DNA from: Novosphingobium capsulatum NBRC 12533
GTDB taxonomy: Bacteria > Pseudomonadota > Alphaproteobacteria > Sphingomonadales > Sphingomonadaceae
Direction: 5' to 3'
Assembly (NCBI RefSeq): GCF_001598375.1
Contig: NZ_BCYV01000004.1
Span: 1-64,000, forward strand
DNA length: 64,000 bases
This document shows positions 45,469-53,359 of this stretch, piece after piece (the stretch's first letter is position 1; each line of letters begins with the position of its first letter). Under the pieces are notes generated by a model that made no database searches, was not told where the DNA came from, and saw only the letters and a program-made list of their open reading frames with translations. The translations under genes and the position numbers were made by a program.

Positions 45469-46207
45469 TCTGTTGTCTCCAGCCGCGCGGCCGCGGGACA
45501 TTGCCCGGGAATTTCGTGCGGTTTCTTGTGGTGAGGCAAAGGCCTGGCGTGCGGCCGTGATCCTTTTGATGAAGGAGGCCGGGCCAGTGGCGCTTTGCAA
45601 ATGCGGGTTTGCCGGATCGGAGCATGGGCAGGCTGCCATGTGGCAAGGCCCTGCGATGCTCGCCGCCCGGCGGCGGTTGGTGTGCGTCTGCGGTGGCGAA
45701 GGCGTGCAACGATTGCCCTGCGTGGACGCCCCGGTTTGCAAGAAAGTTTGCAGCAGTGCCGGGGTATTCGTGCGTGCCGGCATCCGTCCAAAGCACAAAG
45801 GCCCCGGTGGGGCGCTTTGGCTGGAACGGTACGCGGCTCTTCATCACGGCATCAACCTCAAGCGCGGGCGAGGGTGGCGTATCTGCCTTGTCCCTTCCTG
45901 CCCGCCAGGACCAAGCCCGACTGCGTCATCCCCCTGCCATTGGCGCATCGGCCGTGGGCGTTGCTGCCTGGGCGCTCATCAAGGCGCGGCGGCAACGCGG
46001 CGAGGGACGCAGCAAGTCAAACTGCTCCGTGTGATGGGTGCTAGCACCCCAATCGCAAAGCGGCAATTAAAACCGTGTCCCGAAACCCTCCGGCATTTCA
46101 CGGGGGTGGCAAGGGCCTGTCCAAGAGCCCAAGCTTGCGTCGATTGGGAGGCGGCGCGGTTTTGCGCTGGACCACTGCCCCGGCAGCGCGGCATAGGCAG
46201 CGCAATC
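45469..46207. other. Non-coding region upstream of rne and the amidase gene
   Basis: 739 bases between two divergent genes. No protein gene recognised: the open frames here have no family pattern and carry odd Cys-rich or Arg-rich content. Two structures are visible. A hairpin at 45797-45818 (AAAGGCCCC / GGGGCGCTTT, one bulge) would read CCAAAGCGCCCCACCGGGG on the rne strand. A 14-base perfect palindrome GGGTGCTAGCACCC lies at 46036-46049. A long leader is known for rne in enterobacteria, where it controls expression of RNase E by itself; a similar role is likely here but not proven. Confidence 0.55.
46036..46049. promoter_or_regulatory. Perfect 14-base palindrome upstream of rne/amidase
   Basis: GGGTGCTAGCACCC is its own reverse complement. 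It is about 160 bases before the amidase start and 570 before rne. Likely a protein site, but no cognate regulator is suggested. Confidence 0.4.
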
Positions 46208-47119
46208 ATGGTAAAGCCTTCGCCCGAATTGATACCGCAGCGCCTGGTGATCGCCGCGCTGTTCGTGGTGCCGCTGCTGGTGCTGGCGGTATGGGCGCGG
46301 GTCATGCTGGGCATTGGCGCGGGCGGCGCCTGGCGCGATCCCGCCTATGTCGTGCATGTGGCGCTGCCCGATGGCACGCGGCCGATCGATCTGCCGCCGG
46401 TATTGGGCCCGGCCGATGCCAGCCGCCCGCTGGTGGTGATCGACGCTGGCCATGGCGGCCATGATCCGGGCGCGAGCGGCGAGGGCACCTTGCGCGAGAA
46501 GCAGTTGACCCTGGCCCTGGCGCTGGCGCTGCGTGATGCGCTGCTCGCCCAGGGCCATGTTCGCGTGGCGCTGACGCGCAGCGACGATCGCTTTCTTGCG
46601 CTCGAAGAGCGGTCGGGAATTGCCCAGCGCCTGCACGCCGACCTGTTCCTGTCGATCCACGCCGATTCCGCGCCGAGTGCCGATGCCGGCGGCGCCACCG
46701 TCTACACCCTGTCGGATCGCGGGTCTGACGCGGTGGCCGATGCCCTGGCGCGGCGGGAAAACAGTGCCGACATGGTAAACGGCGTCGCGCTGCAGGGGCG
46801 TTCCAGTGCGGTCAATTCCATCCTGGTAGACCTGTCGCGGCGTGAGATGCGCACGCGCTCCATCCATCTGGCCGATCTGATCCTGCGTGAAGGGCAGGGG
46901 GCGATCCGGTTTCATGTCGACCCCCGGCGCGAGGCGGCGTTCGTGGTGCTCAAGTCGCTCGATCTGCCCTCTGCGCTGATGGAAGCCGGCTATATCAGCA
47001 ACCACGCCGATGCTGCCGCGATGACCGACAAGGCCTGGCGCGATCGCTTTGCCAAGGCCGTGGCCGGCGCCATCGCGATCTTTCTGGCGGAACAGGAAAG
47101 CCGGCCGCTGGGGGCGTAG
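46208..47119 (+). CDS. N-acetylmuramoyl-L-alanine amidase (Amidase_3)
   Basis: 303 residues from ATG 46208. One membrane anchor or uncleaved signal (~12-32, LVIAALFVVPLLVLAVWARV). Amidase_3 zinc site: H82 in VVIDAGHGGHDPGASG, E97 in GTLREKQ, and H in LFLSIHADS; a catalytic Glu lies in LPSALMEAGYISN. It cleaves the amide between muramic acid and the peptide stem in the periplasm. There is no AMIN domain at the front, so it is shorter than AmiC of E. coli. It lies 75 bases ahead of the PBP1A gene and is probably co-transcribed with it, giving a peptidoglycan-remodelling pair. Confidence 0.9.
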   Translation: MVKPSPELIPQRLVIAALFVVPLLVLAVWARVMLGIGAGGAWRDPAYVVHVALPDGTRPIDLPPVLGPADASRPLVVIDAGHGGHDPGASGEGTLREKQLTLALALALRDALLAQGHVRVALTRSDDRFLALEERSGIAQRLHADLFLSIHADSAPSADAGGATVYTLSDRGSDAVADALARRENSADMVNGVALQGRSSAVNSILVDLSRREMRTRSIHLADLILREGQGAIRFHVDPRREAAFVVLKSLDLPSALMEAGYISNHADAAAMTDKAWRDRFAKAVAGAIAIFLAEQESRPLGA

Positions 47120-47194
47120 CGCGGAAACGCCAGGGCGCATTTGCGCGATAGGCACTGGTGCGCCGTCAAAGCCCCGTGCTAGAGCGCGGCCACG

Positions 47195-49774
47195 ATGGCC
47201 GACGACCTGCCCCCGATCATTGCGCGCGGCGATGCGCCCGAACCTGACCGTGAACCCGAGGGGGAGCCTGATGGCCGCCGCTTCCGCATTCGGCGGGGCG
47301 GAAGCTTGGCCAGCCGCATCAAGGGCCTGTGGCAGCGCTCCAAGTGGCTGCGGCGCGCGGGCTGGCTGGTTCTGGTCCTGCTGATCCTGCGCGGTCTGCT
47401 GTGGGTGACGGTGGAGCGCACGCTGCCCTCGGCCGACACGCTGCTGACCTATCAGCCGCCCTTGCCGACGATGGTGCGCGGCGCCGATGGGCAGATCGTG
47501 TCGAGCTATGCCCGCGAGCGGCGGGTGCAACTGCGCTTCGTCGATTTTCCGCCGCAGCTGATCAACGCGTTCCTGTCGGCCGAAGACAAGTCTTTCTGGA
47601 GCCACGGTGGTGTCGACCTGACGGGCTTGGCTGGTGCCGTCGTGGACTACGCTACCAAGCTGGGAACGGGCGCCCGGGCGCGTGGTGGGTCCACCATTAC
47701 CCAGCAGGTGGCCAAGAACATCCTGATCGGCAACGAATATTCGGTAACGCGCAAGCTCAAGGAAATGCTCCTGGCGCGGCGCATCGAAAGCGTGTTGACC
47801 AAGCAGCAGATCCTGGAGCTTTATCTCAACGAAATCCCGCTGGGCCGCCAAAGCTTTGGCGTGCAGGCGGCAGCGCGCGCCTATTTCGACAAGGACGTAG
47901 GCGACCTGCAACTGCACGAAGCCGCGTTCCTGGCGATTCTGCCCAAGGCACCGGAAACCTACAGCCGCGCCAAATTTGCCGAAAAGGCCATTGCCCGCCG
48001 CAATTGGGTGCTGGACCAGATGGAGAAGAACGGCTGGGCCAGCGCCGCCGATGTGGCGCAGGCCAAGGCACAGCCGCTGGGCTTGGTCCCGCGCCGGACC
48101 GAAAACTACACCGCTGACGCCGGCTATTTCCTCGAGGAAGTGCGCCGCCAGTTGATCGACCAGTTTGGCGAGCAGGCCAAGGACGGGCCCAACAGCGTCT
48201 ATGCCGGCGGCCTGTGGGTGCGTACCTCGCTCGACCAGCAGTTGCAGACTGCGGCGCAGGATTCGCTGCGCGCCGGGCTGCTGCGCTATTCCGCCGGGCG
48301 GGCGTGGCACGGGCCGATCGCGCATATCGACATGGACGACAGCGACTCCGGGAGCTGGCAGACGCAGCTGATCAACAGCAACCTGTCGATCCGCTATCTC
48401 GACTGGCGCGTCGCGGTGCTGATCTCGCGGCGCGGATCGAGCGGGCAGGTGGGCTTTGCCGATGGGCAGACCGGCACGCTCTATGGCGTGCCCGATGCGA
48501 TGAAGGCGGGTGACGTGATCACCGTGGCCCCGGCCGGCAACGGCACTTGGGGCCTGCGCGTGGTGCCCGAGGTTTCGGGCGGCATGGTGGTGGAAGACCC
48601 GCAGAGCAGCCGCATCCTCGCCATGCAGGGCGGGTTCGACGCGCGCCTCGGTTCGTTCAACCGCGCCACCCAGGCGCAGCGCCAGCCTGGCTCGACGATC
48701 AAGCCGTTCGTCTATGCCACGGCGCTCGACAACGGCATGACGCCGGCCTCGATGGTCGTCGATGGCACGTTCTGCGTCTATCAGGGGGCGGCACTGGGCC
48801 AGAAGTGCTTCCGCAACTTCGGCAACGAAGGCGGATCGGGCAGCCACACCATGCGCTGGGGTCTTGAGCAGTCGCGCAACCTGATGACCGTGCGCGTGGC
48901 CAACGACATCGGCATGGACAAGGTGGTGCGCACGATCAAGAACGTCGGCATCGGCGATTACCAGCCCTATCTGTCGATGGCGCTGGGTGCGGGCGACACC
49001 ACGGTGACACGCATGGTCAATGCCTATGCCGCGCTGGCCAATCACGGGCGCCAGCGCGACGCAACGCTGATCGACTATGTCCAGGATCGCAACGGCAAGG
49101 TGATCTGGCGCGCCGACAACCGCGCCTGCACCGGCTGCAACATGCCGCGCTGGGACGGCACGGCGATGCCGCGCCTGCGCCCGGCGGGCAAGCAGGTGCT
49201 TGATCCGCGCACGGCCTACCAGGTGGTGCACATGCTGGAAGGCGTGGTGGTGCGCGGCACGGCCGAAACGCTGCACGATCTGGGCCTGCCGCTGTTCGGC
49301 AAGACCGGCACGACCAGCGGACCCACCAACGTGTGGTTCGTGGGCGGATCGCCCGACATCATCGCGGGCGTCTACATGGGCTATGACCAGCCGCGCAGCC
49401 TGGGCGGCTATGCCCAGGGCGGGCGAATCGCCGCGCCGATCTTCAAGCAGTTCGTGCTGGCCACGCGCCCGCGCTGGGCCGACATTCCGTTTACCGCGCC
49501 GGCCGGGGTTTCCATGGTCAAGATCGATCGCGTTTCGGGCAAGCGCGTGTTCGGCGGCACGCCGCAGGACAATGACCGCAAGGCCTCGATCATCTGGGAA
49601 GCATTCAAGCCCGATACCGAGCCACGGCGCACCGTGCAGCCTTCGGAGATCACCGCCAAGGAAGCCGTGCTCGATGCGCTGCGCAAGGCGCGTTCGGCGC
49701 GCGGCGCCAAGGCCGCGCCGGCTGCGCGGCCGGCCGGCAGCAACTTTGTGGAGGACCAAGGGGGCATCTATTGA
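47195..49774 (+). CDS. mrcA: Penicillin-binding protein 1A (class A bifunctional)
   Basis: 859 residues. A cytoplasmic tail and a membrane anchor (~50-70, RRAGWLVLVLLILRGLLWVTV) precede a GT51 glycosyltransferase (~95-270) with the catalytic Glu in SAEDKSFWSHGGVD, then GGSTITQQVAKN and the second Glu region LELYLNEIPLGRQSFG. The transpeptidase (~430-780) has the Ser-x-x-Lys motif PGSTIKPF and KTGTTSGPTN. It polymerises and cross-links peptidoglycan. The C-terminal ~40 residues are Ala/Arg-rich. No OB insertion typical of the longer E. coli PBP1a is obvious, but the overall length is normal for alphaproteobacteria. Confidence 0.95.
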   Translation: MADDLPPIIARGDAPEPDREPEGEPDGRRFRIRRGGSLASRIKGLWQRSKWLRRAGWLVLVLLILRGLLWVTVERTLPSADTLLTYQPPLPTMVRGADGQIVSSYARERRVQLRFVDFPPQLINAFLSAEDKSFWSHGGVDLTGLAGAVVDYATKLGTGARARGGSTITQQVAKNILIGNEYSVTRKLKEMLLARRIESVLTKQQILELYLNEIPLGRQSFGVQAAARAYFDKDVGDLQLHEAAFLAILPKAPETYSRAKFAEKAIARRNWVLDQMEKNGWASAADVAQAKAQPLGLVPRRTENYTADAGYFLEEVRRQLIDQFGEQAKDGPNSVYAGGLWVRTSLDQQLQTAAQDSLRAGLLRYSAGRAWHGPIAHIDMDDSDSGSWQTQLINSNLSIRYLDWRVAVLISRRGSSGQVGFADGQTGTLYGVPDAMKAGDVITVAPAGNGTWGLRVVPEVSGGMVVEDPQSSRILAMQGGFDARLGSFNRATQAQRQPGSTIKPFVYATALDNGMTPASMVVDGTFCVYQGAALGQKCFRNFGNEGGSGSHTMRWGLEQSRNLMTVRVANDIGMDKVVRTIKNVGIGDYQPYLSMALGAGDTTVTRMVNAYAALANHGRQRDATLIDYVQDRNGKVIWRADNRACTGCNMPRWDGTAMPRLRPAGKQVLDPRTAYQVVHMLEGVVVRGTAETLHDLGLPLFGKTGTTSGPTNVWFVGGSPDIIAGVYMGYDQPRSLGGYAQGGRIAAPIFKQFVLATRPRWADIPFTAPAGVSMVKIDRVSGKRVFGGTPQDNDRKASIIWEAFKPDTEPRRTVQPSEITAKEAVLDALRKARSARGAKAAPAARPAGSNFVEDQGGIY

Positions 49775-49805
49775 GGGGGGCGGCGCTGTGCTAAGCCTTC
49801 CGGCC

Positions 49806-50363
49806 ATGAACACGCGCTCCCCCCTTGCCGCGTTGGCGGCCTTCGCTCTTTCCCTCACTCCCATGGCCGCCGCGCACGCCGCGCTGCCGCAGGGCGCCCG
49901 CGCGCCCGATTTCTCGGCGCAGGGTGCGCTGGGCGGCAAGCCGTTCAGCTTCAACCTGAAGAAGGCGCTCAAGCGCGGGCCGGTGGTGCTCTATTTCTAT
50001 CCCAAGGCCTTTACCCAGGGCTGCACGATGGAAGCCCACGCCTTTGCCGATGCCACGGCCGATTTCGCCCGCGCCGGTGCCACCGTGATCGGGATGTCGA
50101 ACGATGACATCGCCACGCTGACCCGCTTTTCGACCGAGGAATGCCGCGACAAGTTTGCCGTTGCCGCCGCCAGCCCGGCCGTGGTCAGGGCCTATGACGT
50201 CGATTTGCAGCAGGGTGGCAAGTCCACCGGGCTGACCACGCGCACCAGCTATGTCATTGCGCCCGATGGCCGGATCACGCTGGTTCATTCCGACATGGAC
50301 TATCGCGACCATGTCAGGCTGACGCTGGCCGCCGTGCAGGCGATGCACCGCCGCCACGGCTGA
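49806..50363 (+). CDS. Periplasmic peroxiredoxin (Bcp/AhpC-TSA type)
   Basis: 185 residues from ATG 49806. Signal peptide MNTRSPLAALAAFALSL..., cut after AHA (~26). The peroxidatic site is C73 in FYPKAFTQGCTMEA, matching P-x3-T-x2-C. A second Cys (ECRDKF, ~116) could resolve. It should reduce peroxides in the envelope with a periplasmic thiol donor. The gene lies 31 bases after the PBP1A gene but has no clear functional tie. Confidence 0.9.
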   Translation: MNTRSPLAALAAFALSLTPMAAAHAALPQGARAPDFSAQGALGGKPFSFNLKKALKRGPVVLYFYPKAFTQGCTMEAHAFADATADFARAGATVIGMSNDDIATLTRFSTEECRDKFAVAAASPAVVRAYDVDLQQGGKSTGLTTRTSYVIAPDGRITLVHSDMDYRDHVRLTLAAVQAMHRRHG

Positions 50364-50371
50364 TCGCATTT

Positions 50372-50436
50372 GCGCGTGGGCCCCGTCGGCAAAACACCCG
50401 AAGCAATCGGGCGTTTCCCGGCGGGGCCCCAAGCGC
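50372..50436. terminator. Long imperfect hairpin between the peroxiredoxin and prfB
   Basis: Outer arms GCGC...GCGC, then TGGGCCCCG (50377-50385) against CGGGGCCCCA (50422-50431) with one bulge, then an inner AAACACCCGA / TCGGGCGTTT stem with one mismatch. The T tract is only a few bases and internal. It could end the peroxiredoxin transcript or shape the prfB leader. Confidence 0.4.
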
Positions 50437-50499
50437 ACACCTTTACAAACGAGCCGGCTTCGCTAAGCGGCCAGTTCGTTTGTATGGAGTAAGACCGTC

Positions 50500-51627
50500 A
50501 TGCGTGCCGAAGGGCAGGCTCATATCGACCGCATCGAGGCCGCACTCGCATTGGTGCGCAAGTTCCTCGACTGGGACCGCGCGGTGCGCCGGCTCGACGA
50601 ACTCAACGCCCGTGTCGAGGATCCCAAGCTGTGGGATGATCCGAAGAAGGCCGAAGCCGTGATGCGCGAGCGTCGCCGGCTCGATGCCTCGATCGGCACC
50701 GTCAACCAGATCGGCCAGGAAATGGCCGATGCCATCGAGTTCGTCGAACTTGGTGAAGTGGAAGGCGATGACGAGACGATCGCCGAAGGCCTCGCCACAT
50801 TGGCCGCGCTGGCCAACCGCGCCGATGCCGACAAGGTCCAGGCGCTGCTGGCTGGGGAAGCCGATGCCAACAACGCCTATCTTGAAGTGCACGCCGGTGC
50901 CGGCGGCACGGAAAGCCAGGATTGGGCGGAAATGCTCCAGCGCATGTACACGCGCTGGGCCGAACGCCACGGCTATAAGGTGGACCTGGTGGATTACCAC
51001 GCTGGGGAAGCGGCCGGGATCAAGAGCGCCACGCTGCTGATCAAGGGCGAGAACGCCTATGGCTATGCCAAGACTGAAAGCGGCGTGCATCGTCTGGTGC
51101 GCATCAGCCCCTATGACAGCTCGGCACGGCGCCACACCTCGTTCAGCTCGGTCTGGGTCTATCCCGAGATCGACGACAACATCGAGGTGGAAATCAACCC
51201 GGCTGACCTCAAGATCGACACCTACCGCGCCTCGGGCGCGGGCGGGCAGCACGTCAACACGACGGACTCGGCGGTGCGTATCACCCACGTACCCACCGGG
51301 ATCATCGTGGCGAGCCAGAACGACCGCAGCCAGCACAAGAACCGCGCCACCGCGATGAACATGCTGAAAGCGCGCATCTATGAGGCCGAACTGGCCAAGC
51401 GCGAAGCGGCTGCATCGGGCGAATATGCCGCCAAGACCGAGATCGGCTGGGGTCACCAGATCCGCTCCTACGTGTTGCAGCCCTATCAGCAGGTCAAGGA
51501 TCTGCGCACCGGTGTGGTCAGTACGAATCCCACCGACGTGCTCGACGGTGCGCTTGATCCGTTCATGGCTGCGGCGCTGTCGCAGCGCGTGACTGGTGAA
51601 AAGGTTGCGGTGGACGACGACGATTGA
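50500..51627 (+). CDS. prfB: Peptide chain release factor 2, encoded without a frameshift
   Basis: 375 residues from ATG 50500. N-terminal helical domain starting MRAEGQAHIDRIEAALA, codon-recognition segment RLVRISPYDSSARRHTSF (the SPF tripeptide is SPY here), and the catalytic GGQ in RASGAGGQHVNTTDSAV. It recognises UGA and UAA and triggers peptide release. In E. coli, prfB has an in-frame UGA at codon 26 and a +1 shift; here the equivalent region reads KFLDWD with no stop, so it is a simple single frame. Confidence 0.97.
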   Translation: MRAEGQAHIDRIEAALALVRKFLDWDRAVRRLDELNARVEDPKLWDDPKKAEAVMRERRRLDASIGTVNQIGQEMADAIEFVELGEVEGDDETIAEGLATLAALANRADADKVQALLAGEADANNAYLEVHAGAGGTESQDWAEMLQRMYTRWAERHGYKVDLVDYHAGEAAGIKSATLLIKGENAYGYAKTESGVHRLVRISPYDSSARRHTSFSSVWVYPEIDDNIEVEINPADLKIDTYRASGAGGQHVNTTDSAVRITHVPTGIIVASQNDRSQHKNRATAMNMLKARIYEAELAKREAAASGEYAAKTEIGWGHQIRSYVLQPYQQVKDLRTGVVSTNPTDVLDGALDPFMAAALSQRVTGEKVAVDDDD

Positions 51628-51652
51628 TCGTTTCTGCCGGTTTGGAGAGGAT

Positions 51653-51697
51653 TTTTGCCCTTTTGACGCGGCATTTCGCCGCGTCAAAAGGGCAAAA
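51653..51697. terminator. Twenty-base perfect inverted repeat after prfB
   Basis: TTTTGCCCTTTTGACGCGGC (51653-51672) pairs exactly with its mirror at 51678-51697 over a five-base loop (ATTTC). The perfect length is exceptional for a plain terminator. Since T-rich (TTTT) on the left arm and A-rich on the right, it ends transcripts of neither strand in the classic way. A second small GGCG-TTT-CGCC hairpin follows near 51722-51733. Confidence 0.7.
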
Positions 51698-51864
51698 GCA
51701 CGAGACCGGACTTTCGCTGGACGGCGTTTCGCCGTAAAACAGCCTATTCGGGTTTTTCATGTCCGGTCAGGCGCGCCGCGCACGGACGATCGCAAGGGAT
51801 CGATCGGCCGTGCTGCGCTACAAGCCGGAAAACGCCACGCGCACGGGCGCGTCGAAGGAATGAT

Positions 51865-53274
51865 ATGTCTGCGTTCAAGGGGTTGAAGCCTATCCTCTAT
51901 GGCGGCCGCGAAGTTTGGCCACTGGTGGAAGGCGGCAAGGGGGTTGCTGCCACCAATCACATGAGTTCCGGCGCCTGGGCCGCGGCGGGGGGAATCGGCA
52001 CGGTCAGCGCGGTCAATGCCGACAGCTATGATGCCGAAGGCAAGATCATTCCGCAGGTCTACAACGCCCTCACGCGCAAGGAACGGCACGAAGAACTGAT
52101 CCGCTATGCCATTGATGGCGCGGTAGAGCAGGTGCGCCGCGCCTATGACATCGCCAGCGGCAAGGGCGCGATCAACATCAACGTGCTGTGGGAAATGGGC
52201 GGCGCGCAGCAGGTGCTCGAAGGCGTGCTGGAGCGCACCCGCGGCCTGGTTTCCGGCGTGACCTGCGGGGCGGGCATGCCCTACAAGCTGTCGGAAATCG
52301 CCGCGCGCTTCAACGTCAGCTATCTGCCGATCGTGTCTTCGGGCCGCGCGTTCCGCGCCCTGTGGAAGCGCGCCTATCACAAGGTGGCGCACCTGATGGC
52401 GGCGGTGGTCTATGAAGACCCGTGGCTGGCCGGTGGGCACAATGGCCTGTCGAACGCGGAAAACCCGCGCCAGCCCGAAGATCCCTATCCCCGCGTCAAG
52501 GCGCTGCGCGACACGATGCGCGCCGAGGGCGTGAGCGATGACGTGCCGATCGTGATGGCCGGCGGCGTGTGGTTCCTGCGCGAATGGAACAACTGGATCG
52601 ACAACCCGGAATTGGGCGCGATCGCCTTCCAGTTCGGCACGCGCCCGCTGCTGACCGAAGAAAGCCCGATCCCCCAAGCGTGGAAGGACCATCTGCGCAC
52701 GTTGGAGCCGGGCGACGTGCTGCTGCACAAGTTTTCGCCCACCGGTTTCTATTCCTCGGCGGTGCGCAATCCGTTCCTGCGTTCGCTGGAAGCGCGTTCC
52801 GAACGCCAGGTGCCCTATTCCAAGGTGGCTGCGGGCGAGCACACGGTGCAACTCGACGTGGGCGTCAAGGGCAAGAACTTCTGGGTGGCGCCGGCCGACC
52901 TGGCGCGTGCCCGCGAATGGTTCGGCGCCGGTTTCACCACCGCGCTGCGCACGCCCGATGACACGGTCATCTTCGTCAACCCCGAGGAACGCGACGAAAT
53001 CCGCAAGGACCAGGCCGATTGCATGGGCTGCCTGTCGCACTGCGGGTTCTCGTCGTGGAAGGACCACGACGATTACACCACCGGGCGCCTCGCTGATCCG
53101 CGCAGCTTCTGCATCCAGAAGACGCTGCAGGACATCGCCCACGGTGGCGATATCGACCAGAACCTGATGTTTGCCGGCCATGCTGCCTATCGCTTCAAGC
53201 AGGACCCGTTCTATTCCAACAACTTCACCCCCACGGTGAAGCAGCTGGTGGATCGCATCCTGACCGGCGACTGA
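51865..53274 (+). CDS. Nitronate monooxygenase / 2-nitropropane dioxygenase-like flavoprotein
   Basis: 469 residues, longer than the usual 320-360 of nitronate monooxygenases. FMN-binding TIM barrel: LVEGGKGVAATNHMSSGAWAAAGGIGTVSA at the front, NVLWEMGG, VSGVTCGAGMPYKLSEIAARFNVSYLPIVSSGRAFRAL, and VMAGGVWFLREWNN, AIAFQFGTRP. A C-terminal extension (~385-469) has a Cys group CMGCLSHCGFSSW that could bind an Fe-S cluster or zinc, and a further SFCIQK. No clear catalytic His as in class I NMO. It is an oxidoreductase of unknown substrate. Downstream is a strong terminator. Confidence 0.82.
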   Translation: MSAFKGLKPILYGGREVWPLVEGGKGVAATNHMSSGAWAAAGGIGTVSAVNADSYDAEGKIIPQVYNALTRKERHEELIRYAIDGAVEQVRRAYDIASGKGAININVLWEMGGAQQVLEGVLERTRGLVSGVTCGAGMPYKLSEIAARFNVSYLPIVSSGRAFRALWKRAYHKVAHLMAAVVYEDPWLAGGHNGLSNAENPRQPEDPYPRVKALRDTMRAEGVSDDVPIVMAGGVWFLREWNNWIDNPELGAIAFQFGTRPLLTEESPIPQAWKDHLRTLEPGDVLLHKFSPTGFYSSAVRNPFLRSLEARSERQVPYSKVAAGEHTVQLDVGVKGKNFWVAPADLARAREWFGAGFTTALRTPDDTVIFVNPEERDEIRKDQADCMGCLSHCGFSSWKDHDDYTTGRLADPRSFCIQKTLQDIAHGGDIDQNLMFAGHAAYRFKQDPFYSNNFTPTVKQLVDRILTGD

Positions 53275-53298
53275 TCGCCATCAGGCCAAGCCATTACG

Positions 53299-53328
53299 AA
53301 AAAGCCCGGGATCACCCCGGGCTTTTTT
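53299..53328 (+). terminator. Terminator between convergent flavoprotein and amt genes
   Basis: AAAAAGCCCGGG / CCCGGGCTTTTTT around loop ATCAC, with TTATTTT after it. It lies 24 bases after the stop of the flavoprotein gene, and the A-run on its left makes it work for the amt gene on the other strand too. Confidence 0.9.
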
Positions 53329-53359
53329 ATTTTGAGGGCAATGGCTTGCGCGTGGTTGT

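Noticed and set aside
42292..45534. Very long plus-strand open frame (1080 codons)
   Set aside because: Antisense of rne with Phe/Ala/Gly-rich content produced by the Glu/Ala codons on the real strand.
46067..49972. Very long minus-strand open frame (1301 codons)
   Set aside because: Antisense of the amidase and PBP1A genes, which have complete catalytic motifs; the mirror frame has none.
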